From positions 1 to 36,786 of the forward strand of contig JAVBXL010000072.1 of NCBI GenBank assembly GCA_030824575.1: a DNA stretch of 36,786 nt, written 5' to 3'. The notes beneath the pieces were generated by a model, which had not been told where the DNA came from, ran no database searches, and was given only the letters and a program-made list of their open reading frames with translations. Within the stretch, counting starts at the first letter, position 1. Each line of letters starts with the position of its first letter. Positions 8,156 to 15,656 of this stretch are shown piece by piece. The position numbers and the translations under genes are program-made. The stretch is from a bacterium. Lineage in GTDB: Bacteria > Pseudomonadota > Alphaproteobacteria > Sphingomonadales > Sphingomonadaceae.

Positions 8156-8974
8156 TTATTTGCGGAACATGCCCACCAGTTCGACGGGCAGCGGCGGCTC
8201 GTCCCGCTGCTGCGCGCCGCGAATGGCCTGTGCTTGCTCATGCGGATCGAAGCGGACCCAGCCGCTGCGGCTGAGCTTTTCCAGCGGGCGATAGCGGATT
8301 TTATATTGCATCCGCTGCGATCCATCGACCCAATAGCCCAGATAAACATAGGGCAGCCCGGCGCCCGCCGCGCGGGTGATATGATCCAGAATGATATAAT
8401 TGCCCAAGCCCGGCCGATGCTCCAGCTGCGTGTCGAAGAAGCTGTAGATCATCGACAGGCCGTCGCCCTGCCGATCGGTCAGGCAGGCGCCGATCAGCTT
8501 GCCGGGGCGGCCATCTACGCCAGGTTCGCGATATTCGATGATATAGCTGTCGACCGGCGTCTGCTCAACCATGTCGGAGAAGTCCATCTCGTCCATCTCG
8601 GTCATGCCGCCACCGGGATGACGATCGACCAGATAGCGCTGGAGCAGCGCGAACTGCTCTTCGGTGGACCAAGGCTTGCAGGCCGTGACGACCAGGTCGC
8701 TGTTGCGACGGATCAGCTTGCGCTGAGTCGCATTGGGCTGAAATTCATGAGCGCAAACGCGCACCGACACGCAAGCGGAGCAATCCGCGCAGCTTGGCCG
8801 GTAGGCGACATTCTGACTGCGGCGAAAGCCGATTCGGCCCAGCGCATCGTTCAGCTCCGTCGCATTGTCCCCGTTCAACTCGGTGAACACCTTCCGCTCG
8901 CTCTTGCCCGGCAGATAGGGGCAAGGGCTGGGATTGGTGACGAAGAAACGGGGGAAACGGAAGGCGGCAGTCAC
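8156..8974 (-). CDS. bpt: Aspartate/glutamate leucyltransferase (Bpt; arginyltransferase family)
   Basis: A 272-residue aminoacyl-tRNA-protein transferase that adds Leu (or Arg) to N-terminal Asp/Glu of substrates, making them N-degrons for ClpS/ClpAP. Diagnostic features are the cysteine-containing N-terminal [16 protein letters not shown], the [25 protein letters not shown] motif, [22 protein letters not shown] and [24 protein letters not shown]. Length and motifs fit bacterial Bpt. The start is GTG 8974. It lies downstream of threonine ammonia-lyase on the same strand, separated by a 115-nt gap with a hairpin, and upstream of the GGDEF-EAL gene. Confidence 0.93.
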   Translation of the reverse strand: MTAAFRFPRFFVTNPSPCPYLPGKSERKVFTELNGDNATELNDALGRIGFRRSQNVAYRPSCADCSACVSVRVCAHEFQPNATQRKLIRRNSDLVVTACKPWSTEEQFALLQRYLVDRHPGGGMTEMDEMDFSDMVEQTPVDSYIIEYREPGVDGRPGKLIGACLTDRQGDGLSMIYSFFDTQLEHRPGLGNYIILDHITRAAGAGLPYVYLGYWVDGSQRMQYKIRYRPLEKLSRSGWVRFDPHEQAQAIRGAQQRDEPPLPVELVGMFRK

Positions 8975-8996
8975 GCTCCAGGCTTCCTTTCATGGC

Positions 8997-9036
8997 GGTG
9001 GCGGACGTCAGTCATGTTTTTGACTATGCCGCCACC
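8997..9036 (-). terminator. Hairpin between threonine ammonia-lyase and bpt
   Basis: Outer arms GGTGGCGG (8997-9004) and CCGCCACC (9029-9036) pair perfectly, and inner arms AGTCA (9010-9014) and TGACT (9021-9025) add a second helix with a T-rich loop. It lies about 54 nt downstream of the lyase stop codon and 23 nt upstream of the bpt start. It could end the lyase transcript or attenuate read-through into bpt. Confidence 0.45.
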
Positions 9037-9089
9037 TTGCCCCTCTGAAAAGGGCGTTTACCACGAAAAATTGCGGCCCCTTCCCGCCG

Positions 9090-10337
9090 TCACGCCACCT
9101 CGATCGGCGCGACCTCATAACCGGCCTCGCCCAGCGCCGCGATCAGGCGTTGCAGGTGCGCGCGATCGCGCGTTTCGCACTCAACGTCCAGGCTCAGCCC
9201 CTTGGCCGGCAGGTTGGTGAAGATGCGCTGATGCGCCAGTTCGAGGATGTTGACCGCTTCCTGATCGAAGATGCGGGCGACATGGAACAGCGCGCCGGGA
9301 CGGTCTTGAAGGATGATCCGCAGACGCGCCAGACGCCCCGACCGGGCCAGGTCGCGCAGCAGCACATTGGCGAGCAAACGGGTGTCGATATTGCCGCCGG
9401 TCAGCACCAGCCCGACATTGCGCCCCGCGAATTTCTCGCGATAGGTCAGCAGCGCAGCGAGGCCGGCGGCGCCCGCGCCCTCCACCACGGTCTTTTCGAT
9501 CTGCAATAACAGGCTGAGCGCCTCTTCGAGCCGCCGCTCGGTCACCAGCAGCACGTCGTCGGCCAGCCGCTCCACGAAGCGGCGCGTCAGTTCGCCGGGC
9601 TGCTTGACGGCGATACCCTCGGCCAGCGTATCGCCGTCGCAGGCCAAGTCCGCGCCCTTGATGAAGTCGTACATCGAGGGATACAGCTCTGCCTGCACAC
9701 CATAAAGCTGGATATCCGGCTTCATTGCCCGCGCCGCAGTCGCCATGCCGGAAAACAGGCCGCCGCCACCGATCGGGATGATAAGTGTGTCGATCTGTGG
9801 CGCATCCTCCAGCATTTCCAGCGCTACCGTGCCTTGCCCGGCCATGATGTCGGGCTCGTCAAAGGGATGGACGAAGGTCAGGCCTTGCTCCACCTCCAGC
9901 AGGCGCGCATGGGCATAGGCGTCGTCGAATTTCTCGCCATATTGCACCACGGTTGCGCCATGGCCCTTGGTCTGGGTTACCTTCACCGTGGGGGTGGTGG
10001 TGGGCATGACGATGGTGACGGGCACGCCCAGCCGCTTGCCATGATAGGCCAGCCCCTGCGCATGATTACCCGCGGATGCCGCGATCACGCCCTTGGCCTT
10101 TGCCGCATCGTCCAGCTGGATCAGGCGATTGAGTGCGCCGCGCTCCTTATAGGCTGCGGTGAACTGGAGATTTTCAAATTTCAGATAGACGTTGCAGCCC
10201 AGCATGTTCGACAGCGTCTGGCTGATCAGCGTCGGCGTCTTGACGATCGAACCGGCAATCCGGGTGCGAGCGGCAAGTATGTCATCGACGGTGACGGGCA
10301 GCGGCAAGGCGCTTTCGATCTTGGCGAGCGTGTTCAT
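9090..10337 (-). CDS. ilvA: Threonine ammonia-lyase with C-terminal ACT domain
   Basis: A 415-residue PLP enzyme that deaminates L-threonine to 2-oxobutanoate, feeding isoleucine synthesis or threonine catabolism. The PLP lysine is Lys64 in FTAAYKERGALNR, followed by the SAGNHAQGLAY motif and the phosphate-binding GGGGLFSG at about 190-197. A single ACT domain (about residues 335-415, LQDRPGALFHVARIFDQEAVNILE) suggests amino-acid allostery. The one ACT-like domain and length resemble the shorter TdcB-plus-ACT form rather than E. coli IlvA with two ACT-like domains. The start ATG 10337 has AGGGG upstream; the frame extends to 10412 but without family similarity. It is divergent from the dehydrogenase at 10433. 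Confidence 0.9.
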   Translation of the reverse strand: MNTLAKIESALPLPVTVDDILAARTRIAGSIVKTPTLISQTLSNMLGCNVYLKFENLQFTAAYKERGALNRLIQLDDAAKAKGVIAASAGNHAQGLAYHGKRLGVPVTIVMPTTTPTVKVTQTKGHGATVVQYGEKFDDAYAHARLLEVEQGLTFVHPFDEPDIMAGQGTVALEMLEDAPQIDTLIIPIGGGGLFSGMATAARAMKPDIQLYGVQAELYPSMYDFIKGADLACDGDTLAEGIAVKQPGELTRRFVERLADDVLLVTERRLEEALSLLLQIEKTVVEGAGAAGLAALLTYREKFAGRNVGLVLTGGNIDTRLLANVLLRDLARSGRLARLRIILQDRPGALFHVARIFDQEAVNILELAHQRIFTNLPAKGLSLDVECETRDRAHLQRLIAALGEAGYEVAPIEVA

Positions 10338-10432
10338 GGGCTGGCCCCTAAACGAAAATTGCGGGTTAAGAAACTGGCACTGTCGCAAAACTGGCCCTAT
10401 GGCAGGGCGCACGCATAAATTGTACGAGGCAT

Positions 10433-11302
10433 ATGGCTAATATCGCGTTTATCGGCCTGGGCGTCATGGGCGGCCCTGTTGCAGGGCACCTGGCCAAGGC
10501 GGGGCACAGCCTCACCGTTTACAATCGCTCCATCGGCAAGGCGAAGAGCTGGGCGGAAGCTTATGGCGGCGCTGTCGCCATCAGCCCGGCCAAGGCCGCG
10601 GAGGATGCGGACATCGTCATCAGTTGCGTCGGCAATGACGACGATCTGTCGCAGATCACGCTGGGGCGCGAAGGCGCCTTCCGATCGATGAAGCGAGGCA
10701 GCCTGTTCATCGACCATACCACCGTGTCGGCACGGATCGCGCGGCAGTTGTTCGTTGAGGGCGAAAGTCGCGGCATCCACAGTGTCGATGCGCCAGTGTC
10801 GGGCGGTCAGGCAGGGGCCGAAAACGGCAAGCTGTCGATCATGTGCGGCGGCAGCGAGCCGGCGGTGGCGGCGGCCAAGCTGGTGATGCAGGCCTATGCT
10901 GCGCGCATCGCGCATGTCGGCGGCGCAGGCGCGGGCCAGACCACTAAGATGGTGAACCAAATCTGCATCGGCGGCGTGTTGCAGGGCCTGTCGGAAGCGC
11001 TGCGCTTCGCCCAGGCGGCCGAATTAGACCTGGACATGGTGTTCGAGGCGATTTCGGGCGGCGCGGCGCAAAGCTGGCAGATGGACAATCGGTGGAAGAC
11101 GATGGCGCAGGACAGTTTCGACTTCGGCTTTGCGGTCGATTGGATGCGCAAGGATCTGGGCCTGGCGCTGGAGGAGGCGCGCGCGAATGGCGCAACGCTG
11201 CCGGTGACGGCGATGGTCGATCAATTCTACGCCGATGTGCAGGCGCTGGGCGGCAACCGGCAGGACACCAGTGCGCTGGTGCGCCGGGTGACGCGCGCAT
11301 GA
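10433..11302 (+). CDS. NAD(P)-dependent beta-hydroxyacid dehydrogenase (3-hydroxyisobutyrate dehydrogenase-like)
   Basis: A 289-residue member of the 3-hydroxyisobutyrate/6-phosphogluconate dehydrogenase-like family. The N-terminal Rossmann motif is FIGLGVMGGPVAGHL; the substrate-binding DAPVSGGQAGAENGKLSIM and the catalytic Lys172 in GAGQTTKMVNQ are in the expected order. A C-terminal helical domain follows. Substrates in this family include 3-hydroxyisobutyrate, tartronate semialdehyde and succinic semialdehyde/glyoxylate, and the sequence does not decide between them. The gene overlaps the next by 4 nt (ATGA), so the two are translationally coupled. Confidence 0.88.
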   Translation: MANIAFIGLGVMGGPVAGHLAKAGHSLTVYNRSIGKAKSWAEAYGGAVAISPAKAAEDADIVISCVGNDDDLSQITLGREGAFRSMKRGSLFIDHTTVSARIARQLFVEGESRGIHSVDAPVSGGQAGAENGKLSIMCGGSEPAVAAAKLVMQAYAARIAHVGGAGAGQTTKMVNQICIGGVLQGLSEALRFAQAAELDLDMVFEAISGGAAQSWQMDNRWKTMAQDSFDFGFAVDWMRKDLGLALEEARANGATLPVTAMVDQFYADVQALGGNRQDTSALVRRVTRA

Positions 11303-12999
11303 AGGCGATATACCTTGCGGCTATCGCCGCGCTCGCTCTTCCCCTCCCCGCTTATGCCAGCGGCGTGGTCGACAATGTCAACGGCATCGCGCTCGACCCC
11401 AGCGGAAAGGTGGTGCGCTTTGGCGCGCTGCTGATCGACGATGACGGCAAGGTCGAAAAGCTGCTGCCCGGCCGCTATCAGGAGCCGGAATATAAGCCCA
11501 AGAAGCCGAAAAAGGGCCAACCCTGGCCCGAACGCCCCAAAGCGCCCAGTTTCAAGCTGGATGGCGGCGGCAAGACGCTGATCCCCGGCCTGATCGATGC
11601 GCATGGGCATGTGATGGGCTATGGCCTGTCGCTCATCACCCTCGACCTGTCGGACACGCGGTCGCTGGCCGAAGCGCAGGCGAAAATTCGCGCCTATGCG
11701 CAGGCCAATGTGGGCCGCAAATGGATCATCGGCACTGGCTGGAACCAGGAACAATGGGGCCTGGGCCGTTTCCCCACCGCTGCCGAACTGGACGCCGCAG
11801 TTGGCGACATTCCGGTCTGGCTGGAGCGGATCGACGGCCATGCCGGCTGGGCCAACAGCGCGGCGATCCGCGCGGCGGGCATCACGCCTGCGACCAAGGC
11901 TCCGATGGGCGGCCGGATCGAGATGGCGGGCGGCAAGCCGGCCGGCGTCTTCGTCGACAAGGCGATGGACCTGATCCAGAAGGTCACGCCCCCGCCCGCG
12001 CCCAAGGACCGCGACATCGCGCTGGAAAAGGCGCAGCGCGCGCTGCTGGCCGTGGGCATCACCGGCATTGCCGACATGGGCACCAGTATCGACGACTGGC
12101 AGGCGTTTCGCCGTTCCGCCGATCGCGGCGCGCTGCGCGTGCGGATCATGTCCTACGCCTATTGCATCGACAATATGGTGCTGATCGCCGGGCCTGAACC
12201 GACGCCCTGGCTCTATGACGATCATCTGCGCATGGGCGGCGTGAAACTGTTGCTCGACGGCGCGCTGGGATCACGCGGGGCGTGGCTGCGCGCGGATTAT
12301 GCCGATGCGCCGGGCCAGCGTGGCTTGCCGATGATCCCCGACACGCAATTGCGCAATTTGATGAGTCGCGCGGCGATGGATAATTTCCAGGTCGCGGTCC
12401 ATGCCATCGGCGACGCGGCCAATCATGAATTGCTGAACGCGATCGAGGAACTGAACGACACCTATAAGGGCGACCGGCGCTGGCGCGTCGAACATGCGCA
12501 GATCGTGACGCCCAGCGACCTGCCGCGCTTCGGGCAGCTAGGCGCGATCGCATCGATGCAGCCGGTCCATGAAGCGTCGGACTGGCGCATGGCGACGGCG
12601 CGGCTGGGCGAAGCCCGGCTGAACGGTGCCTATGCGTGGAAGGCGATGCTGGACAATAAAGTGCCGCTCGCCCTCGGCTCCGACGTGCCGGTGGAAAGCC
12701 CCAACCCTTTTGCCGGCATCGCCGTGGCCATGAGCCGCGAGGATGCCCAAGGCGAACCGGCCGGCGGCTGGATGCCCGATCAGCGCGTTAACTTTGAAGC
12801 CGCGCTGGACGGTTTCACGCGCCAGGCCGCCTATGCCGGTTTCGCCGACAAGAAATTCGGCAGCCTGGTTCCGGGCCAGCGTGCCGACTTCCTGCTGATC
12901 GACCGCGACATTTCGGCGGCGCGCCCCGCAGACATCCGCCAGACCCAGGTGCTGGAAACCTGGATCGGCGGCAAGCGGGTCTATGTGAAGGGGCAATAG
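11299..12999 (+). CDS. Secreted amidohydrolase family 3 protein (YtcJ-like)
   Basis: A 566-residue metal-dependent hydrolase with an N-terminal signal peptide (about residues 1-20, ending AYA). The metal-binding DAHGHV (His102, His104) follows PGLIDAHGH, the classic amidohydrolase entry. Later metal and substrate residues lie in MGGVKLLLDGALGSRG, VAVHAIGDAANHELL, WRVEHAQIV and LGSDVPVESPNPF. The C-terminal GSLVPGQRADFLLIDRD rebuilds the small beta domain. An unusual Lys/Pro-rich insert (about residues 60-82) lies between the N-terminal strands. The substrate is unknown. The start overlaps the dehydrogenase stop (ATGA); the frame is open further upstream only as a shadow. Confidence 0.87.
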   Translation: MKAIYLAAIAALALPLPAYASGVVDNVNGIALDPSGKVVRFGALLIDDDGKVEKLLPGRYQEPEYKPKKPKKGQPWPERPKAPSFKLDGGGKTLIPGLIDAHGHVMGYGLSLITLDLSDTRSLAEAQAKIRAYAQANVGRKWIIGTGWNQEQWGLGRFPTAAELDAAVGDIPVWLERIDGHAGWANSAAIRAAGITPATKAPMGGRIEMAGGKPAGVFVDKAMDLIQKVTPPPAPKDRDIALEKAQRALLAVGITGIADMGTSIDDWQAFRRSADRGALRVRIMSYAYCIDNMVLIAGPEPTPWLYDDHLRMGGVKLLLDGALGSRGAWLRADYADAPGQRGLPMIPDTQLRNLMSRAAMDNFQVAVHAIGDAANHELLNAIEELNDTYKGDRRWRVEHAQIVTPSDLPRFGQLGAIASMQPVHEASDWRMATARLGEARLNGAYAWKAMLDNKVPLALGSDVPVESPNPFAGIAVAMSREDAQGEPAGGWMPDQRVNFEAALDGFTRQAAYAGFADKKFGSLVPGQRADFLLIDRDISAARPADIRQTQVLETWIGGKRVYVKGQ

Positions 13000-13014
13000 C
13001 GCGGCGCGACTGGT

Positions 13015-14145
13015 TTAACGAGACTGGGCGGGGTTCCAGACGGTGACGGTGCGCCCCGTCATCGCCTTGGCCACGCCTTGCAAGGTCGCGGCATAGGCGA
13101 TCAGCACATCGACCAGCGCGGCGAAGGGACCGCTCTTCGCCCGCACGCCGATCCACAGCAACAGCGCGACGCCCGGCGCCCCTGCCAGATACAGCGACGG
13201 CGACACCCGCATCGCCAGTGCGCCGGCCGCAACCGCGCCGACCAGGATGAACAGCCCGCCAAACCAGCGCACGATCTTGCGCGACGCATATTTGAAGCGG
13301 TCGATCGCCGCCATCCGCTGCAACTGCGGGCGCAGATGGGCGTGGGTATGCCAGGCGCGCGCGGCGATCCGCACCTTGCGCCGATATTCGTCTTTGCGGG
13401 CGGTCACCAGGCGTTCGCGCGCGATTACGTCCTTCGCCTTGACCAGGCGCTTGCCTGCAAACACCACCGCCATCGACACAGTCAGGTCATCCAGCACGCT
13501 GTCGGGAAAATCGGGATAGAGGCTGCGCCGGATCGAGAAGATGGAGCCATCCGCGCCCAGCACATTGCCGGTGCGGGATTCCTCGTCCTTCAACCGCTCC
13601 TCGATCCGCCAGTAGAGCGAGCCTACAGAGGCTGTCGCGCTATCTTCCGCGCCAATATAATATAGCGACCCCAGCACGCCGCCGACTTCGCTGTCGGCAT
13701 AGCGGGCGAGCAGGCGCTCCACCGCTTCCCCGTCCAGCAGCACATTGGCGTCGGTGAAGATCAGTACCTCGCCCCGCGCGCGGCCGGCCAGTTGCTTCAT
13801 GCCATGCGCCTTGCCGCTGCGCCCTGGCCCGCGCAGCAACGTCACAAGATCGCCTTGCGCGGCGATCAGGTCGCCGGTGCCATCGGACGAGCCATCGTCG
13901 AAGGCGAGGATTTCAAGCGCCGGATAGCGCCCCTTGAGCATTGCCAGGTTGGAGAGTTTCTCCGGCATCGCCCCCGCCTCATTATAGGCGCAAAACAGCA
14001 AAGATGCGCTGGGCGGCGGGCTATCGACCGGCGCTTCCGGCACGGTCGGCAGCGCGCGCAGGATCAACGGGTAGAACAGGAACGGCCACGCCACCGCGAT
14101 CAGGCAGAGCAGCAGGACAGCGCACAGGATCAGGTTCGTCGCCAC
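13015..14145 (-). CDS. Glycosyltransferase family 2 membrane protein, last gene of the EPS operon
   Basis: A 376-residue GT2 enzyme. An N-terminal membrane helix (about 5-28) anchors it. The nucleotide-sugar-binding core follows with LLFCAYNEAGAMPEKL, ILAFDDGSSDGTGDL and the FTDANVLL metal-binding region. LDDLTVSMAVV and ARKDEYRRKVRIAARAW correspond to the acceptor ED and R-rich (QxxRW-like) regions, although the canonical QRRRW is not exact. Two or three C-terminal helices follow. It would extend the lipid-linked repeat unit at the inner face of the inner membrane. It starts at GTG 14145, three bases after the sugar transferase stop. The end is 15 bp from the convergent amidohydrolase, with no visible terminator. 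Confidence 0.88.
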   Translation of the reverse strand: MATNLILCAVLLLCLIAVAWPFLFYPLILRALPTVPEAPVDSPPPSASLLFCAYNEAGAMPEKLSNLAMLKGRYPALEILAFDDGSSDGTGDLIAAQGDLVTLLRGPGRSGKAHGMKQLAGRARGEVLIFTDANVLLDGEAVERLLARYADSEVGGVLGSLYYIGAEDSATASVGSLYWRIEERLKDEESRTGNVLGADGSIFSIRRSLYPDFPDSVLDDLTVSMAVVFAGKRLVKAKDVIARERLVTARKDEYRRKVRIAARAWHTHAHLRPQLQRMAAIDRFKYASRKIVRWFGGLFILVGAVAAGALAMRVSPSLYLAGAPGVALLLWIGVRAKSGPFAALVDVLIAYAATLQGVAKAMTGRTVTVWNPAQSR

Positions 14146-14148
14146 CGC

Positions 14149-15498
14149 TCAATAGGCCTTGTGGTGGACCAGCACGCCCAGCGTCGCGACAATGATCCGC
14201 AGGTCGCGCCAGACCGACCAGTCGCTGACATATTCCAGGTCCGATTGCAGCCGGTCGATCAGATCCTGATGATGATCGGTAGAGCCGCGATGGCCGCGTA
14301 CCTGGGCCAGGCCAGTCATGCCCGGCTTGATGCAATGTCGTTCCCAATAACGGGCATCTACCTCCCAATAGAGGCTGTCGCCCGCCTTGGCGGCGGCGGC
14401 GTGGGGGCGCGGGCCGACGATGCTCATGTCGCCCTTCAACACGTTGAACAATTGCGGGAGTTCATCAATGCTGGTCTTGCGCAGGAAAGCGCCGACCTTC
14501 GTCACCCGGTCGTCGTCGCGCCGGGTCAGGGTGGCGGCCTTGTGGTCGCTCGCCTCGGTCCGCATCGACCGGAATTTATAGATGGCGAAAGGCCGGGCGT
14601 CCTTGCCGATCCGCGGCTGACGGAACAGCGACGGGCCGGGACTGGTCAGCCGCACCGCCAGCGCCGCGCCGATCAGGATCGGCGACAGCAGGATGGTCGC
14701 GACCGTAGCGACGATCAGGTCGAACAGACGCTTGATGAGGCGATCGCGGAAATGCAGCGGACCGCCCGCCACGATGATCGTCGGCTGGCCGTCCAGTTCA
14801 TCGATCCGTGCCGGCGCGAACCGCAGCAATTCGGGCACTACGATCTCGCCGCGCGCCGACAGCGACTTGAGCGCGGCGGACCAGTCCGCCATGCGATCGA
14901 GTGGACAGGCCACGATCACCCGCTCCGCCATGCCGACCGCCGCCGCCAGCCGCGCCGCCATGTCGGCGTCATGCCGTTCGGGGTGGAGATTGGCGGCATC
15001 GGCGTCGATCACGTCCATATGCGGTCCCGTTTCGATCGCAACGCCATCCAGGATGACTGCGGTCAGATGCGGCACGTCGCCCAGCACCCGCACCGCCAGT
15101 CGCACGAGCGCGAGCCGGACCAAAGTCACCGCAACGGCGCTCAGCCCTAATCCGGTGATGAAGGTCAGGCGCGACAGTTGCTCGGCGATCTTACCCAGAT
15201 AGACGATCAGCAGCATCAGCAGCGCCGCCTGCGCCAGCGCCCAGAGCGCGCGTACGATCCCCCGCCGCACCCGGTCCAGCGTATTGATGCCATAAGCGCC
15301 GCCCTGCACCGCCAGCAGCGCGTAGAGCGGCGCGACCATGGCGAACATGATGAGGCCATGGGGCTTGCCAGGCTCGCCCCAAAGTGCGCCCAGCACGAAC
15401 CAGTTGGCGGCCAGGAAGGCGCAGAACAGCCCCGCCATGTCGCCCGCCAGGCAAAGCGCATAGAGCCGCAGCCGCACGATTTCCTTGGAGACTGTCAC
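14149..15498 (-). CDS. Polyprenyl-phosphate sugar-1-phosphate transferase (initiating EPS sugar transferase)
   Basis: A 449-residue protein that should transfer a hexose-1-phosphate to undecaprenyl phosphate, starting each repeat unit. The N-terminal half has about four transmembrane helices and a degenerate nucleotide-binding-like middle region. The C-terminal catalytic domain (about residues 240-449) has KRLFDLIVATVATILLSPIL, IGKDARPFAIYKFRSM, SIDELPQLFNVLKGDMSIVG and PRPH, then YWERHCIKPGMTGLAQVRG. This is the WcaJ/GumD-type pattern. The start is GTG 15498 with AGGG 7 nt upstream; an open frame continues far upstream only because it shadows the preceding gene. It is preceded by a 158-nt gap carrying a palindromic repeat. 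Confidence 0.9.
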   Translation of the reverse strand: MTVSKEIVRLRLYALCLAGDMAGLFCAFLAANWFVLGALWGEPGKPHGLIMFAMVAPLYALLAVQGGAYGINTLDRVRRGIVRALWALAQAALLMLLIVYLGKIAEQLSRLTFITGLGLSAVAVTLVRLALVRLAVRVLGDVPHLTAVILDGVAIETGPHMDVIDADAANLHPERHDADMAARLAAAVGMAERVIVACPLDRMADWSAALKSLSARGEIVVPELLRFAPARIDELDGQPTIIVAGGPLHFRDRLIKRLFDLIVATVATILLSPILIGAALAVRLTSPGPSLFRQPRIGKDARPFAIYKFRSMRTEASDHKAATLTRRDDDRVTKVGAFLRKTSIDELPQLFNVLKGDMSIVGPRPHAAAAKAGDSLYWEVDARYWERHCIKPGMTGLAQVRGHRGSTDHHQDLIDRLQSDLEYVSDWSVWRDLRIIVATLGVLVHHKAY

Positions 15499-15582
15499 CG
15501 ATGCGCCCTGATTATCGCCATGCGTTCCGTTGGCACCGGCGGGCGCGGGTTGCAAGGGCTTCGCGTCCCCACATCCGTTCGC

Positions 15583-15640
15583 TTCGAGCGCAGTCGAGAA
15601 GCGGTTAGCGTCGTGCCCGCGGTTCTCGACACGCTCGAAA
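15583..15640. repeat. REP-like imperfect palindrome between EPS genes
   Basis: Left arm TTCGAGCGCAGTCGAGAA (15583-15600) is almost exactly the reverse complement of the right arm TTCTCGACACGCTCGAA (15623-15639), with about 22 nt between. Elements of this TTCGAGCGCAGTCGAGAA type are, to my knowledge, repeated in sphingomonad chromosomes. Only one copy was seen in this window. It sits in the 158-nt gap between the amidotransferase and sugar transferase genes and could form a hairpin in the operon mRNA. Confidence 0.65.
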
Positions 15641-15656
15641 CCAAGAATATGGATGC

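Noticed and set aside
11092..11298. N-terminal extension of the amidohydrolase frame
   Set aside because: It lies inside the dehydrogenase gene and would hide a clear signal peptide starting at 11299.
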